NCBI GenBank assembly: GCA_031286065.1
Contig: JAITUZ010000019.1
Location: forward strand, 1 to 34,033
Origin: Candidatus Methanimicrococcus odontotermitis
Lineage (GTDB): Archaea > Halobacteriota > Methanosarcinia > Methanosarcinales > Methanosarcinaceae
Direction of reading: 5' to 3'
Length of the DNA: 34,033 nucleotides
Shown: one piece after another, positions 16,906 to 24,873 of the stretch
How positions within the stretch are numbered: position 1 is the first letter of the stretch
Layout: each line of letters begins with the position of its first letter
Translations under genes and position numbers: made by a program
The notes under the pieces: generated by a model
Database searches by the model: none
The model's input: only the letters and a program-made list of their open reading frames with translations
Told to the model about the DNA's origin: nothing

Positions 16906-17268
16906 TCAGTTTTTGAGAGCGGCAGCTTTCTGTGCGACATCATCGACCAATTCGGACGCTTTGCCTGCGTCCGTGATTGCGACAGCGGCGCAGCCGACGG
17001 TGAGACCGCATGCGGCACCGAGGTCTTTCTGTTCTTTAACGAAAATATACGCGGCGCCCTTTTCTTCACAGAGCGGGCCGAGGTGAGCAATGATTTCAAC
17101 GGGTTCGACGTTTTCGGCGATGACAACGAGTTTTGCAGTTCCTCTTTCGATGGTTTTGGTAGCTTCGTTGGTGCCTTTTTTAATTTTACCGCCGTCTCTT
17201 GCCGCTTCCACAGCTTCTAACGCGCTCTTTTGAAGTTCTTCGGGTGCTTCGAATTTTGCAATTGCCAT
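16906..17268 (-). CDS. rpl7ae: 50S ribosomal protein L7Ae
   Basis: Binds kink-turn RNA in 23S rRNA, and in archaea is also a subunit of C/D and H/ACA guide RNPs and RNase P. It has 120 residues. Signatures are [20 protein letters not shown] and [23 protein letters not shown] at 17268 is chosen: it begins MAIAKF and GGAGATT lies upstream at a workable distance; the in-frame TTG at 17277 is too close to that site. It heads the operon L7Ae-S28e-L24e-Ndk, with a leader of about 165 nt from the TATA box at 17455-17464, long enough for autoregulation by L7Ae, though no kink-turn was verified. Confidence 0.97.
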   Translation of the reverse strand: MAIAKFEAPEELQKSALEAVEAARDGGKIKKGTNEATKTIERGTAKLVVIAENVEPVEIIAHLGPLCEEKGAAYIFVKEQKDLGAACGLTVGCAAVAITDAGKASELVDDVAQKAAALKN

Positions 17269-17277
17269 ATAAATCAA

Positions 17278-17572
17278 TCTCCTTCAAGCCTGTGTGTTTC
17301 CGGAAATAAGTAAAAATGAGCCAAAAACAACAACGGACTCTCATTATTCATAGTTGTTTTATTGACTTAAATCTTGAATCGTAAAACTGCGACATAAAGT
17401 TCAATCAGCCGACATCAAGTTCTCAGTTTAAAACAGGCATTACATGGAAATGTTACATATAAAGGTTTCTGAATGAAGACAACTCTTTGAATTAAAAAAT
17501 CAAAAACAGATGAAAATCAAAAACAGATAAAAACGGAAATAAAATTTCCGTTCTATTTTTTATATAAAAACT
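17278..17572 (-). promoter_or_regulatory. Promoter and leader of the L7Ae operon; terminator of the next gene
   Basis: On the minus strand CTTTATATGT at 17455-17464 is a clear TATA box for rpl7ae. The right end holds the terminator of the membrane-anchored protein gene. No coding sequence is visible. Confidence 0.55.
17532..17552 (-). terminator. Hairpin terminator after the anchored extracytoplasmic protein gene
   Basis: Perfect 9-bp inverted repeat AACGGAAAT/ATTTCCGTT (arms 17532-17540 and 17544-17552, 3-nt loop). In the minus direction it is followed by TTTTATC and more T-rich sequence, 20 bp past the stop codon. Confidence 0.7.
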
Positions 17573-18484
17573 TCAGGCCGCCGACGAAGCGTTTGTATAC
17601 CGGCTGATAATGCCGTACAGATTATTCGCTTCCGTCATGTAAGAAGTCGGGGCTGTACTGTCGATATACAGCTTAATCATAGAATCATCTTCGGTGACGC
17701 TGTATGTGACATCGCTGACATTTTTGGCCGCCATTTCTTTGATGTCGGATCTCATTGCCGCGCTCGGACCGTACACAACGGTTTCCAGCTGAATCGTGCT
17801 GTTTGAGAAAGCGCTTGAACGCTGATAAAGCATGCTGTAGCTGCTGCCGTTGGAAGCTCCGGAAACAGTCATTTGCTCATAATCAGAAACATCATCGGCA
17901 TAAGCAAGGATAGAATCAAAATTTCGGGACCCTTGAGAAAGACCGGTAAAGACATTGACCGCTTTTTTAGCGAGATTGGACGCATCAGAGTAATCGGAAA
18001 GCGTCGCAACGACAATCGGGTTGCCGACAAGAACTCTTTGAGAGGGGCCCGGAGAGATGAAATTGTAACCTTCATATTGATCATAAACAGGCTTGTCGCC
18101 GGGAATCATGATACCGGCATTATTTTCATTTTCAGCCGTATAATATTCCAGTATGCCGGTTGAATAGGAAGCGACCAAAACGCGAGAAGATTCTAAACCG
18201 GGGAACGATTTGTTCAGCGATTCATTCATCGTGCTGTTCGTAGTAAAACTTGAGACCGTAACGGCACCCTCAGGCAAATATTGAACGCCGTCTTTAATAT
18301 TTGAAAACGTGAAATTCGCGTGCGTTCCCGAAACATCCGCGAACGGATAGGTTGTTGTTGTTGTGTTGCTGCCGCTGCCGTCCCAGAGAGTAAACAGGCC
18401 GACAAGTACGGCGGAACTGACCATAATGAGAATGGCGAAAACGGCGCCGTATTTAACCCAGTTGCTTTTTTTTTCATCTTGCAT
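17573..18484 (-). CDS. Membrane-anchored extracytoplasmic protein of unknown function
   Basis: A 303-residue protein. One hydrophobic helix at residues 12-32 follows a positively charged start (MQDEKKSNWVKYG), so the remainder is probably outside the cell. A Thr/Ser-rich linker at 35-46 follows. The outer domain is rich in Ser, Thr, Asn and Tyr with several N-x-S/T sites, as in archaeal surface proteins. No catalytic motif is seen. AGGTG lies five bases before the ATG. The gene has its own terminator and stands alone. It resembles the many lineage-restricted surface proteins of Methanosarcinales, but I cannot assign a family. Confidence 0.75.
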   Translation of the reverse strand: MQDEKKSNWVKYGAVFAILIMVSSAVLVGLFTLWDGSGSNTTTTTYPFADVSGTHANFTFSNIKDGVQYLPEGAVTVSSFTTNSTMNESLNKSFPGLESSRVLVASYSTGILEYYTAENENNAGIMIPGDKPVYDQYEGYNFISPGPSQRVLVGNPIVVATLSDYSDASNLAKKAVNVFTGLSQGSRNFDSILAYADDVSDYEQMTVSGASNGSSYSMLYQRSSAFSNSTIQLETVVYGPSAAMRSDIKEMAAKNVSDVTYSVTEDDSMIKLYIDSTAPTSYMTEANNLYGIISRYTNASSAA

Positions 18485-18664
18485 TATTACACCTGAATAA
18501 AAATAAATTTAAAAATATTGAAAAAGCCTCGAATCGAATAAAATTTTTGACCTGTAAAATAATACAGCAAAATCATTTTTCTCCTATAAAAATATTGACT
18601 TTCGCAAAAACAATAAAAGGAGAAGCTGACAGGAGAAAATGTAAAAGCCAAAAAAGGAGAAAAA

Positions 18665-19591
18665 TTATTCCCCTCTGTAAATTCGGACGGCTTCGTCAAT
18701 CGAAACGCGTCTGACGGTCAGCGCGTTGACGGCATTGCACATACGGACAGCTTCATCAAGCGGTTTTTGATGAATATTCCTGCCGGTCGCGTTTCCGACC
18801 GCCCCGCTGACATGAAGCTGATTGTAAAGTTCTTTTAAGAAATCTTCCGGCGCGGCGTTGGACCCGCCGGCGCAGACGACTTTTGTTCTGCCGGCCGCCA
18901 AAACGGCTTCTTTAAGCAAAACAGCGGAGTCCAGATCGTCTTTTGAACGCGGCGCATTGACTTTAACAAAATCGGAATTCAAACAGGCGGCAACACCGGT
19001 CGCGCCTGCGATGAGATGAGCGTCCTTTTCATCACTCACGGCTTTGCCGCGGGGATAAATCCATAAAACGGTAATCAGGCCGAATCTGTGGCATTCATAA
19101 ATCAATTGCGCGGCTTCGGCAAGCATATCGGATTCGTACGCGCTGCCGAGATAAATCGTGTAGCCGACACCGACAATGTCAAGGCCGCTGTTTTCCTTAA
19201 ACTCCATCAGCTGGTCAACGCTGTACAGCTGACCGCTGTAAGGATCCGCTTGAGAGGTCTTGACAAGATGCGTTTTGGAATTCATTTTGACCAGATAAGC
19301 CAAATCGGGATAATCCATACCGTAGCGCGCGATCAGTCCCAGCTGCGCCGCAAAAACACCGACTTCGGCATTTTGAGCGATTTTAAACAAATGTTCGGGA
19401 TCGCCGTCCGCTTCCGGAATACCGTCGCCGAAAAAGTCATCGTTTAAATGTTCAATTTTTTGATCGCCGGCAAAAAGCATCAAATGACCTGTATTCTGAG
19501 TCGCGCGGAGATAATTGGCGATATAATCATCACGAAAATCGGCGAGCACATCTAACGGAACTAAAACATCTTTTTCATGAATTTGAGACAT
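18665..19591 (-). CDS. Class I (DhnA-type) fructose-bisphosphate aldolase-like protein
   Basis: A 308-residue TIM-barrel aldolase of the archaeal class I/DhnA group. The probable Schiff-base lysine is K210 in DFVKVNAP. Supporting features are AGDQKIEH near 41-48, WIYPRGKAV near 177-185, and a C-terminal phosphate-binding region (VCAGGSNA and GAVGNATGRNI). The likely reaction is reversible cleavage of fructose 1,6-bisphosphate, serving gluconeogenesis in methanogens, but related enzymes make other aldol products. It is divergent from the alkyltransferase gene across a 210-bp spacer and appears to be a single-gene unit. Confidence 0.88.
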   Translation of the reverse strand: MSQIHEKDVLVPLDVLADFRDDYIANYLRATQNTGHLMLFAGDQKIEHLNDDFFGDGIPEADGDPEHLFKIAQNAEVGVFAAQLGLIARYGMDYPDLAYLVKMNSKTHLVKTSQADPYSGQLYSVDQLMEFKENSGLDIVGVGYTIYLGSAYESDMLAEAAQLIYECHRFGLITVLWIYPRGKAVSDEKDAHLIAGATGVAACLNSDFVKVNAPRSKDDLDSAVLLKEAVLAAGRTKVVCAGGSNAAPEDFLKELYNQLHVSGAVGNATGRNIHQKPLDEAVRMCNAVNALTVRRVSIDEAVRIYRGE

Positions 19592-19749
19592 ATTTCAAGA
19601 TCCAACTCCGGATTAATAAAACAATAACGGCAACCGAGAATTTCAATTGAGATTCCGGAAAATTTACAAGATAGGAGTTAATAGAGCGGGAATTATTAAA
19701 GCGTTTTGTAACTTCCCGATTTCAGACTTTTTCAGAAAAATCCGGAACA

Positions 19750-19758
19750 ATATATAAA
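19750..19758 (+). promoter_or_regulatory. TATA box for the alkyltransferase gene
   Basis: ATATATAAA, about 44-52 bp before the start codon at 19802, implying a short leader of about 25 nt with CGGAAG as a weak ribosome binding site. Confidence 0.55.
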
Positions 19759-19801
19759 TAACAAGCGGCAAGACAGACAATAAGACAGACGGAAGAACAA
19801 T

Positions 19802-20338
19802 ATGTATTATCAAACAAATTACGCCTCGCCTTTTGGAAGACTTTTGCTGGCAAGCGACGGCGAAAACATCATCGGCCTGTGGATCGAAGGACAAAAATAC
19901 CACGGCAGCGCGCTTTTTGACATGAAAGAAAACAATGATTTGCCGGTGTTCGCCGACGCGAAAAACTGGCTGGACAGATATTTCGCCGGTGAAAAGCCTG
20001 CCGCGTCCGAGCTGCCGCTGGCGCCAATCGGCGGAGAATTCCGGCAGACCGTCTGGAAAATTCTCTGCAGTGTCCCGTACGGAAAATGCGTCACTTACGG
20101 CGGCATCGCGAAAAAAACAGCCGCTCGAATGAACAAACCGAATATGTCTTGCCGAGCCGTCGGCGGCGCCGTGGGTCATAATCCGATTTCCATCATTATT
20201 CCGTGCCATCGGGTTGTCGGGTCAAACGGCAGCTTAACCGGTTACGCCGGCGGGATTGACAAAAAAATCAAATTGCTTGAACATGAAGGCGTTGATCTTT
20301 CAGCTTTTTCCGTTCCGAAAAAAGGATCAGCGTTGTAA
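19802..20338 (+). CDS. ogt: O6-alkylguanine-DNA alkyltransferase
   Basis: Repairs O6-alkylguanine by moving the alkyl group onto its own cysteine, a suicide reaction. A 178-residue protein with the active site PCHRVV (C135) and the helix-turn-helix segment RQTVWKILCSVPYGKCVTYG near 81-100. The RAVGGAVGHNPISIIIPCHR block is complete. The N-terminal half is a typical RNase H-like domain. No operon partners; tRNA genes on the opposite strand follow. Confidence 0.96.
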   Translation: MYYQTNYASPFGRLLLASDGENIIGLWIEGQKYHGSALFDMKENNDLPVFADAKNWLDRYFAGEKPAASELPLAPIGGEFRQTVWKILCSVPYGKCVTYGGIAKKTAARMNKPNMSCRAVGGAVGHNPISIIIPCHRVVGSNGSLTGYAGGIDKKIKLLEHEGVDLSAFSVPKKGSAL

Positions 20339-20430
20339 AAAACAATAAAGAGAAAAGCGCCGGCTGAAACGAATAAAAGAAACAAAAAAAGAAGCGGCCG
20401 CTAAGACCAATAAAAGAAACAAAAGGGAAG

Positions 20431-20503
20431 CGCCGCCTACAGGGCTCGAACCTGTGACATTCTGGTTAACAGCCAGACACTCTACCATCTGAGTTAAGGC
20501 GGC
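20431..20503 (-). tRNA. tRNA-Asn (GTT), copy 1
   Basis: Read on the minus strand, the 7-bp acceptor stem GCCGCCT/AGGCGGC, D arm, anticodon loop with GTT between CTGGCT and AACCAG, and T arm with GGTTCGAGCC are all present. The discriminator base is G. No CCA is encoded and no intron is seen. A TATA box lies at 20531-20540. Identical to copy 2. Confidence 0.97.
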
Positions 20504-20530
20504 ATAAATTGTTTTGAAAGATTGTTGTAT

Positions 20531-20540
20531 TATATATAAA
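20531..20540 (-). promoter_or_regulatory. TATA box of tRNA-Asn copy 1
   Basis: On the minus strand TTTATATATA, 28-37 bases upstream of the tRNA 5' end, the spacing expected for an archaeal promoter. Confidence 0.7.
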
Positions 20541-20638
20541 GGTTATGACAATGTTCATTTTAAAACGGCGGCTTTGGCGGCCGCAGTCACAATTCTCATT
20601 GAATCCGTTTTTACGGGATAAAGATTTCAGTTTTAAAG

Positions 20639-20711
20639 TGGGCCTGACAGGATTTGAACCAGTGACCGCTCGGTTATGAGCCGAGCACTCTAACCGCTGA
20701 GTTACAGGCCC
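20639..20711 (-). tRNA. tRNA with CAT anticodon (elongator Met or Ile2)
   Basis: Minus-strand cloverleaf with acceptor GGGCCTG/CAGGCCC, anticodon CAT in the loop of the CTCGG/CCGAG stem, T loop GGTTCAAATCC and discriminator A. The acceptor does not have the initiator pattern. Whether it is elongator tRNA-Met or lysidine/agmatidine-type tRNA-Ile2 cannot be settled by eye. No intron, no encoded CCA. Confidence 0.93.
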
Positions 20712-20748
20712 GCGTTGCAAAACGCTGAAACAATACGTTGAACAGTGT

Positions 20749-20760
20749 TTTTATATAAAA
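20749..20760 (-). promoter_or_regulatory. TATA box of the CAT-anticodon tRNA
   Basis: TTTTATATAAAA, about 38-49 bases upstream of the tRNA 5' end on the minus strand. Confidence 0.6.
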
Positions 20761-20866
20761 ATACTTTTCGAAAAACTTTGCCGGATTTTTAAAAGATTTG
20801 AAATGAAAACTCGCAATAAAATTAAAAGTAAATAATAAAACAAGCGAAAAATCAAAAAGCCCGAAG

Positions 20867-20939
20867 CGCCGCCTACAGGGCTCGAACCTGTGACATTCTG
20901 GTTAACAGCCAGACACTCTACCATCTGAGTTAAGGCGGC
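20867..20939 (-). tRNA. tRNA-Asn (GTT), copy 2
   Basis: Identical in all 73 bases to copy 1, with four more identical bases beyond the 3' end (20863-20866). Anticodon GTT, discriminator G. A TATA-like sequence (TTTAAATATAATT) lies at 20973-20984. The two Asn copies flank the CAT tRNA. Confidence 0.97.
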
Positions 20940-21237
20940 TCATGTTCTTGAAGCGAAATAGTCAAAGCGTTCAATTATATTTAAACATTTTGAAAAAAGA
21001 GACTTTGCACGAAAATTCAAAAAAGATAGGTGATTTTCGAACAAACCTTTGTATTCAGTTGTTTAGAATTTTTGAACAATTGCTACCGTTATGAAAAAGT
21101 ATGAACAGCATTTTTTATTTTCTGTGTAAATATCAGATATTTTACGCAATAAAGAATTCTCTTGCAAAGATGAAAAAAGAAGAACTTACATGAAAATTAC
21201 ATTACATGTATAGGTAAATAACAATGTGATTGTTGGA
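20940..21237. other. AT-rich spacer with the tRNA-Asn copy 2 promoter
   Basis: TATA-like sequence for the tRNA at 20973-20984. The rest, to the end of the GIY-YIG gene, has only AT-rich sequence and short TTACAT repeats near 21187-21210. No gene is visible. Confidence 0.4.
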
Positions 21238-22782
21238 TCAGTCTTTTATCAATTCTTTTGAAATGATGATTTCGATATCTTCTTCTGTTGTATTATAGAT
21301 ATCCATCGGGGTCTTATTGTCGGTTGTTTCCCATTTAAAATCCCCATAACCATAATAACCACCAAGTACGAACATGCCCGCATGATTATCGTTTTTGAAT
21401 GAGATATCAATATGCAAAATGCCATTTTCATCAACATGTAACTTTCGAATAGCACTTTTCTTAAAACGGGCGTCCATGTTGCTGGTATAATCACGACTAA
21501 TTTGACTGCCTTTAAGAACAATAAATTCGTCATTTAGATGCTCATAATGTGTAAGTTCATTATTTTTATCAATAATACCAGTTCTTTCCATTACCATTTG
21601 TCCGTTTGCTTCAATTGACTGATTATTTTGGCGAATCTTGTACTTTAAATGATAAAAAGATTCTATAGTGATGAGTATGAATTTAGCTGGTTCAGTCTCA
21701 AGTTCATATTTATCTAATTCCATTTCCAAATATTTTTCATTTATTGTTTCAATTGTTTTACCGTCCTCTGTTTTCCATTTAATGTCTGCATCTACATCAT
21801 AATCCCCGATGACAAAACAAGCCGCTTTATATGCCCACTCAAAAATGACATCTTCCTGTAATACACCGTTATTATCCACTTTTGCTTTTCGACGAATACG
21901 TTTCAAGCCGGATGACAGACCCTCATAATCAAGTCTGATATAACTTCCCTTAAGAACAACGAACTCTTCTTCATCCCACTCAGAATACAAAATGTTATCA
22001 TTTTCTGCAATAATCGCTCCTTTTAGTATCCATTTACAATTCGCTTTAACCACTCGCGTTCCAATTTTATGACTCAAACTCAAGAAAATTTCTCTATATA
22101 AGGGAGTAATTGTTGCAGATTTCGAGTTAAAGGTATACTTTAAAGATTCGTGATTTATTTCAGAAACACTAGAATCATTTGGTTCAATGAAGTGTTTAAC
22201 TTCATTTAAAGGTAAAATGTTAGCAGTATTAGCTTCAGTATCTCGTTTAATTTCCATTAGAGGCTCAAATACTTTATAACCGAGAACCCCCATAATAATT
22301 TTGGCGAAATCAACAAAGTCTTCCAATTCACTTTTTTTCTCTTCGGTTACATTACCGGGGGTTGGAATATTACAATTCATAACCGAATATCTATTCGCTT
22401 CCATCGCTAATGAATAGAAACAATTTTCAAGATAACTAATTTCAGTGGGTCCAAAAAAATTATTAGAAGTGGTGAATACAACAGCTTCCGTCCAATAATT
22501 TTTTTCTTGATTTTTATTGTGTTCTTGCAAACGATAAAGAATACCCTCTCCGTTTTGCCTTACGCCTGCTTGACCGATATAAACGACATCTTTGTCCATC
22601 TGACTAGAAGTACCGAACAGAAAATAAACACCGCTTTGTGATAATTCAATGCGCTCCTTACATTTATCCAATTCAGTTCGAGGAATTTTATACGCTACCC
22701 CTGTCCTGTTGACATTAGTGCATTTAATACGGCCGTGGTGGTCCCCATCCATTAAAAAAAGATTAATATTATTACCCCTCAC
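21238..22782 (-). CDS. GIY-YIG nuclease-like protein with two DUF4357-like repeats
   Basis: A 514-residue protein. Residues 49-130 form a GIY-YIG domain: GVY at 51-53, YIG at 68-70, a likely catalytic Arg at 84 (YRLQEH) and a Glu in the EISYLE segment (114 or 119). Residues about 235-360 and 375-505 are two diverged copies of one unit, each with FVVLKGS/FIVLKGS, then D.(N/E)G(V/I)L and (C/M)FV(I/L)G...KW.T.D.KT, which resembles DUF4357. Such proteins are often associated with mobile or defence loci. GTG is the start, with GAGGGAG five bases upstream. The gene is clearly AT-rich relative to its neighbours and abuts a tRNA cluster, so it is probably acquired. Confidence 0.82.
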   Translation of the reverse strand: MRGNNINLFLMDGDHHGRIKCTNVNRTGVAYKIPRTELDKCKERIELSQSGVYFLFGTSSQMDKDVVYIGQAGVRQNGEGILYRLQEHNKNQEKNYWTEAVVFTTSNNFFGPTEISYLENCFYSLAMEANRYSVMNCNIPTPGNVTEEKKSELEDFVDFAKIIMGVLGYKVFEPLMEIKRDTEANTANILPLNEVKHFIEPNDSSVSEINHESLKYTFNSKSATITPLYREIFLSLSHKIGTRVVKANCKWILKGAIIAENDNILYSEWDEEEFVVLKGSYIRLDYEGLSSGLKRIRRKAKVDNNGVLQEDVIFEWAYKAACFVIGDYDVDADIKWKTEDGKTIETINEKYLEMELDKYELETEPAKFILITIESFYHLKYKIRQNNQSIEANGQMVMERTGIIDKNNELTHYEHLNDEFIVLKGSQISRDYTSNMDARFKKSAIRKLHVDENGILHIDISFKNDNHAGMFVLGGYYGYGDFKWETTDNKTPMDIYNTTEEDIEIIISKELIKD

Positions 22783-22961
22783 GTATACTCCCTCTTAGAA
22801 TTATTTTATCCCATAAACGATGTCTATGTCCACATGCCAGATTAACTTGCACGTAAAGCCATAGTTTTCATTTAAATAAACATTTTTTCATGAATCTTAA
22901 AAAGAAAAGTTGAAAATGTATTTCGGATCTCAACCGGTCCGTTTTAAAATTTAAATCCGTT

Positions 22962-24065
22962 TTAAATTTCAATCAATTCATACGCGTGCGTTCCGAGTCC
23001 GACTTCTTCGCCGTATTCGATTTGGCGCCGGCCGCTGACATCTTTCCAAACGCCTTTGAATTTATCTTCGCCGGAATTGTGATTGTGCTTCAATTTGCTG
23101 TTTTTAAAACCGACGCTTTGATTGACCAAATCACAGCACGCTTGGTCCAATGCGATCGGGTCATCTGACGCCAGAATGCCGATGTCCGGAACGATCGGCG
23201 CGTCGCTCCAGGACGCGCAGTCGCAGTCGGGCGTTACATCCATCACAAAAGTCATGTAACAAACTTTTCCCTTTTTGTTTTTGACGGCGCCGTAAGCGTA
23301 CTCGACCATGCGGTCAATGAACGCGGGCACTCGCCCCCAGTCATGGAAGATAGCGTCCTCGGGACAGACCATACAGTGGCCGCAGCTGAGACAGGTCGCG
23401 CTGAGGATACGCGCGCCGCTGTCCGTCATTTCAATGGAGTCAGCCGGACAAGCGTCCATACATGTGCCGCAAGACGTGCATTTGGCGGGGTCGACTTCGG
23501 GCTGAGCTGCTTCATGCTGTTCCCACTTTCCGCGAACGGAAGCGCAGCCCATCGCCAAATTCTTGACCGCGCCGCCGAAGCCGGACATGATGTGTCCTTT
23601 GAAATGCGTCAAAACGACCATGGAATCCGCGTTAACAATATCAGCGGCGATTTTGACTTCTTGGAATTCTTTTAAATTGACGGGAACGGAGATTTCATTG
23701 CCGCCCTTTAAACCGTCAGCGATAACAACGGGAACCCCAAGTGCCGCGTAATTAAAACCGTGAAGCAAAGCCGTTTCAATATGATCGACGGCATTTCTGC
23801 GGTAGCCGATATAAAGCGTGTTCGTATCCGTCACAAAAGGAGACGCGCCCGTTTCTTTAATGCAGTCCGTGACCGCGCGGACAAAAACGGGATTGATGTA
23901 TCCGTCATTGCCGCGTTCGCCGAAATGAAGTTTAACGGCGGTCAGATCGCCGTCAGACAGCATGCCGTCAAATCCTGCCGCTTTGAACAAGCGTTTGATT
24001 TTGCATATTTTATTATCTGATGTGCGCCGCGCCCTGAAATTAGAAAAATAAACTTTAGATGCCAT
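22962..24065 (-). CDS. DUF362 protein with two ferredoxin-type iron-sulfur motifs
   Basis: A 367-residue protein with a DUF362 fold (KLHFGERGNDGYINPVFV, THFKGHIMSGFGGAVKNLAM) interrupted by a ferredoxin-like insert at 190-240. The first cluster motif is a standard CTSCGTCMDACP (C196, C199, C202, C206). The second, CLSCGHCMVCP (C225, C228, C231, C234), is one residue shorter than the usual CxxCxxCxxxCP. Function unknown; family members are annotated as iron-sulfur proteins. ATG at 24065 is chosen because GAGGG precedes it; an upstream in-frame start at 24089 has no such site. Single-gene unit upstream of the hemK2 end. Confidence 0.9.
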   Translation of the reverse strand: MASKVYFSNFRARRTSDNKICKIKRLFKAAGFDGMLSDGDLTAVKLHFGERGNDGYINPVFVRAVTDCIKETGASPFVTDTNTLYIGYRRNAVDHIETALLHGFNYAALGVPVVIADGLKGGNEISVPVNLKEFQEVKIAADIVNADSMVVLTHFKGHIMSGFGGAVKNLAMGCASVRGKWEQHEAAQPEVDPAKCTSCGTCMDACPADSIEMTDSGARILSATCLSCGHCMVCPEDAIFHDWGRVPAFIDRMVEYAYGAVKNKKGKVCYMTFVMDVTPDCDCASWSDAPIVPDIGILASDDPIALDQACCDLVNQSVGFKNSKLKHNHNSGEDKFKGVWKDVSGRRQIEYGEEVGLGTHAYELIEI

Positions 24066-24126
24066 GATTAAACCCTCTTTAAATTTCAATCATTCATAAG
24101 ATTAAAAAGAATAAGAACAGGAAAAT

Positions 24127-24873
24127 TTAAATCCGTTTTCCTTTCAAAACCATCAGCTCTTCAAAAGAAACTTTGGATGTGCCGGCCACTTCGACAGAAA
24201 AACCGTGTTTTTTCATTTCCGCCGACACCTCCGAAAAACCGGTGATGGATGAAATGAGAAGCAGAAAGAACCCGCCGCTGCGAAGATAGGCGCCGACTTC
24301 GGTTAAAAACCGATTGATGCTGCCGCGGCCGTCAACACCGCCGTCAAACGCGTAATTGAGCGGGCCGTTCACTTTTTCATCATCAGATGTCGGCAGATAA
24401 GGCGGATTAAAGAAAATAAAATCAAATCCGAACGGCGGCTTTTGAGGAATATCCTCCTCGGCGGCTGCGTCCGCTGCGGCTGCGCTTGCGACGGCTGCGT
24501 CCGCCGCAGCTGCACTTGCGGCGGTTTCAAAAATATCAAACATGTCGGATTCAAAAGAACGGACGCCGTTCATCCGCGAGCACAAAACCGCTGCCGGATT
24601 GATATCAACGGCTGTTAAGCGCAGAGAAGAAAAATGATTTTGAAGAAAAGCGGAAACAAACCCGGAACCGCAGCCGATCTCTAAGACAAAATATTCGTCA
24701 TTTAAGTCATCGGGCGCGCGAGAATTCAAAACCGCCGAAACCGCGCAGTCCGCCATCAAAAACGTATCTTCGGCCGGTTCGTAAACGTCTTCCAAAACTG
24801 TCACTTTCGTGCCTTTGTATTCCGAGATCGCGCAAATGACAGGCGGAGATTCCGCATGAATTTCAGGATTCAT
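24127..24873 (-). CDS. HemK2/Mtq2-type protein glutamine methyltransferase
   Basis: SAM-dependent methyltransferase whose archaeal/eukaryotic relatives methylate the GGQ glutamine of release factor aRF1. From ATG 24873 it has 248 residues: DVYEPAEDTFLM at 29-40, the family hallmark; SAM loop LEIGCGSGF at 64-72; acidic VDINPAA at 89-95; and the catalytic NPPY at 156-159. Residues 117-140 are an unusual Ala-rich insert (repeats of ASAAAADAA). The start overlaps the ksgA end by 11 bp, which indicates translational coupling; an in-frame ATG at 24891 is the alternative. The pairing with ksgA and DUF655 is conserved in archaea. Confidence 0.92.
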   Translation of the reverse strand: MNPEIHAESPPVICAISEYKGTKVTVLEDVYEPAEDTFLMADCAVSAVLNSRAPDDLNDEYFVLEIGCGSGFVSAFLQNHFSSLRLTAVDINPAAVLCSRMNGVRSFESDMFDIFETAASAAAADAAVASAAAADAAAEEDIPQKPPFGFDFIFFNPPYLPTSDDEKVNGPLNYAFDGGVDGRGSINRFLTEVGAYLRSGGFFLLLISSITGFSEVSAEMKKHGFSVEVAGTSKVSFEELMVLKGKRI

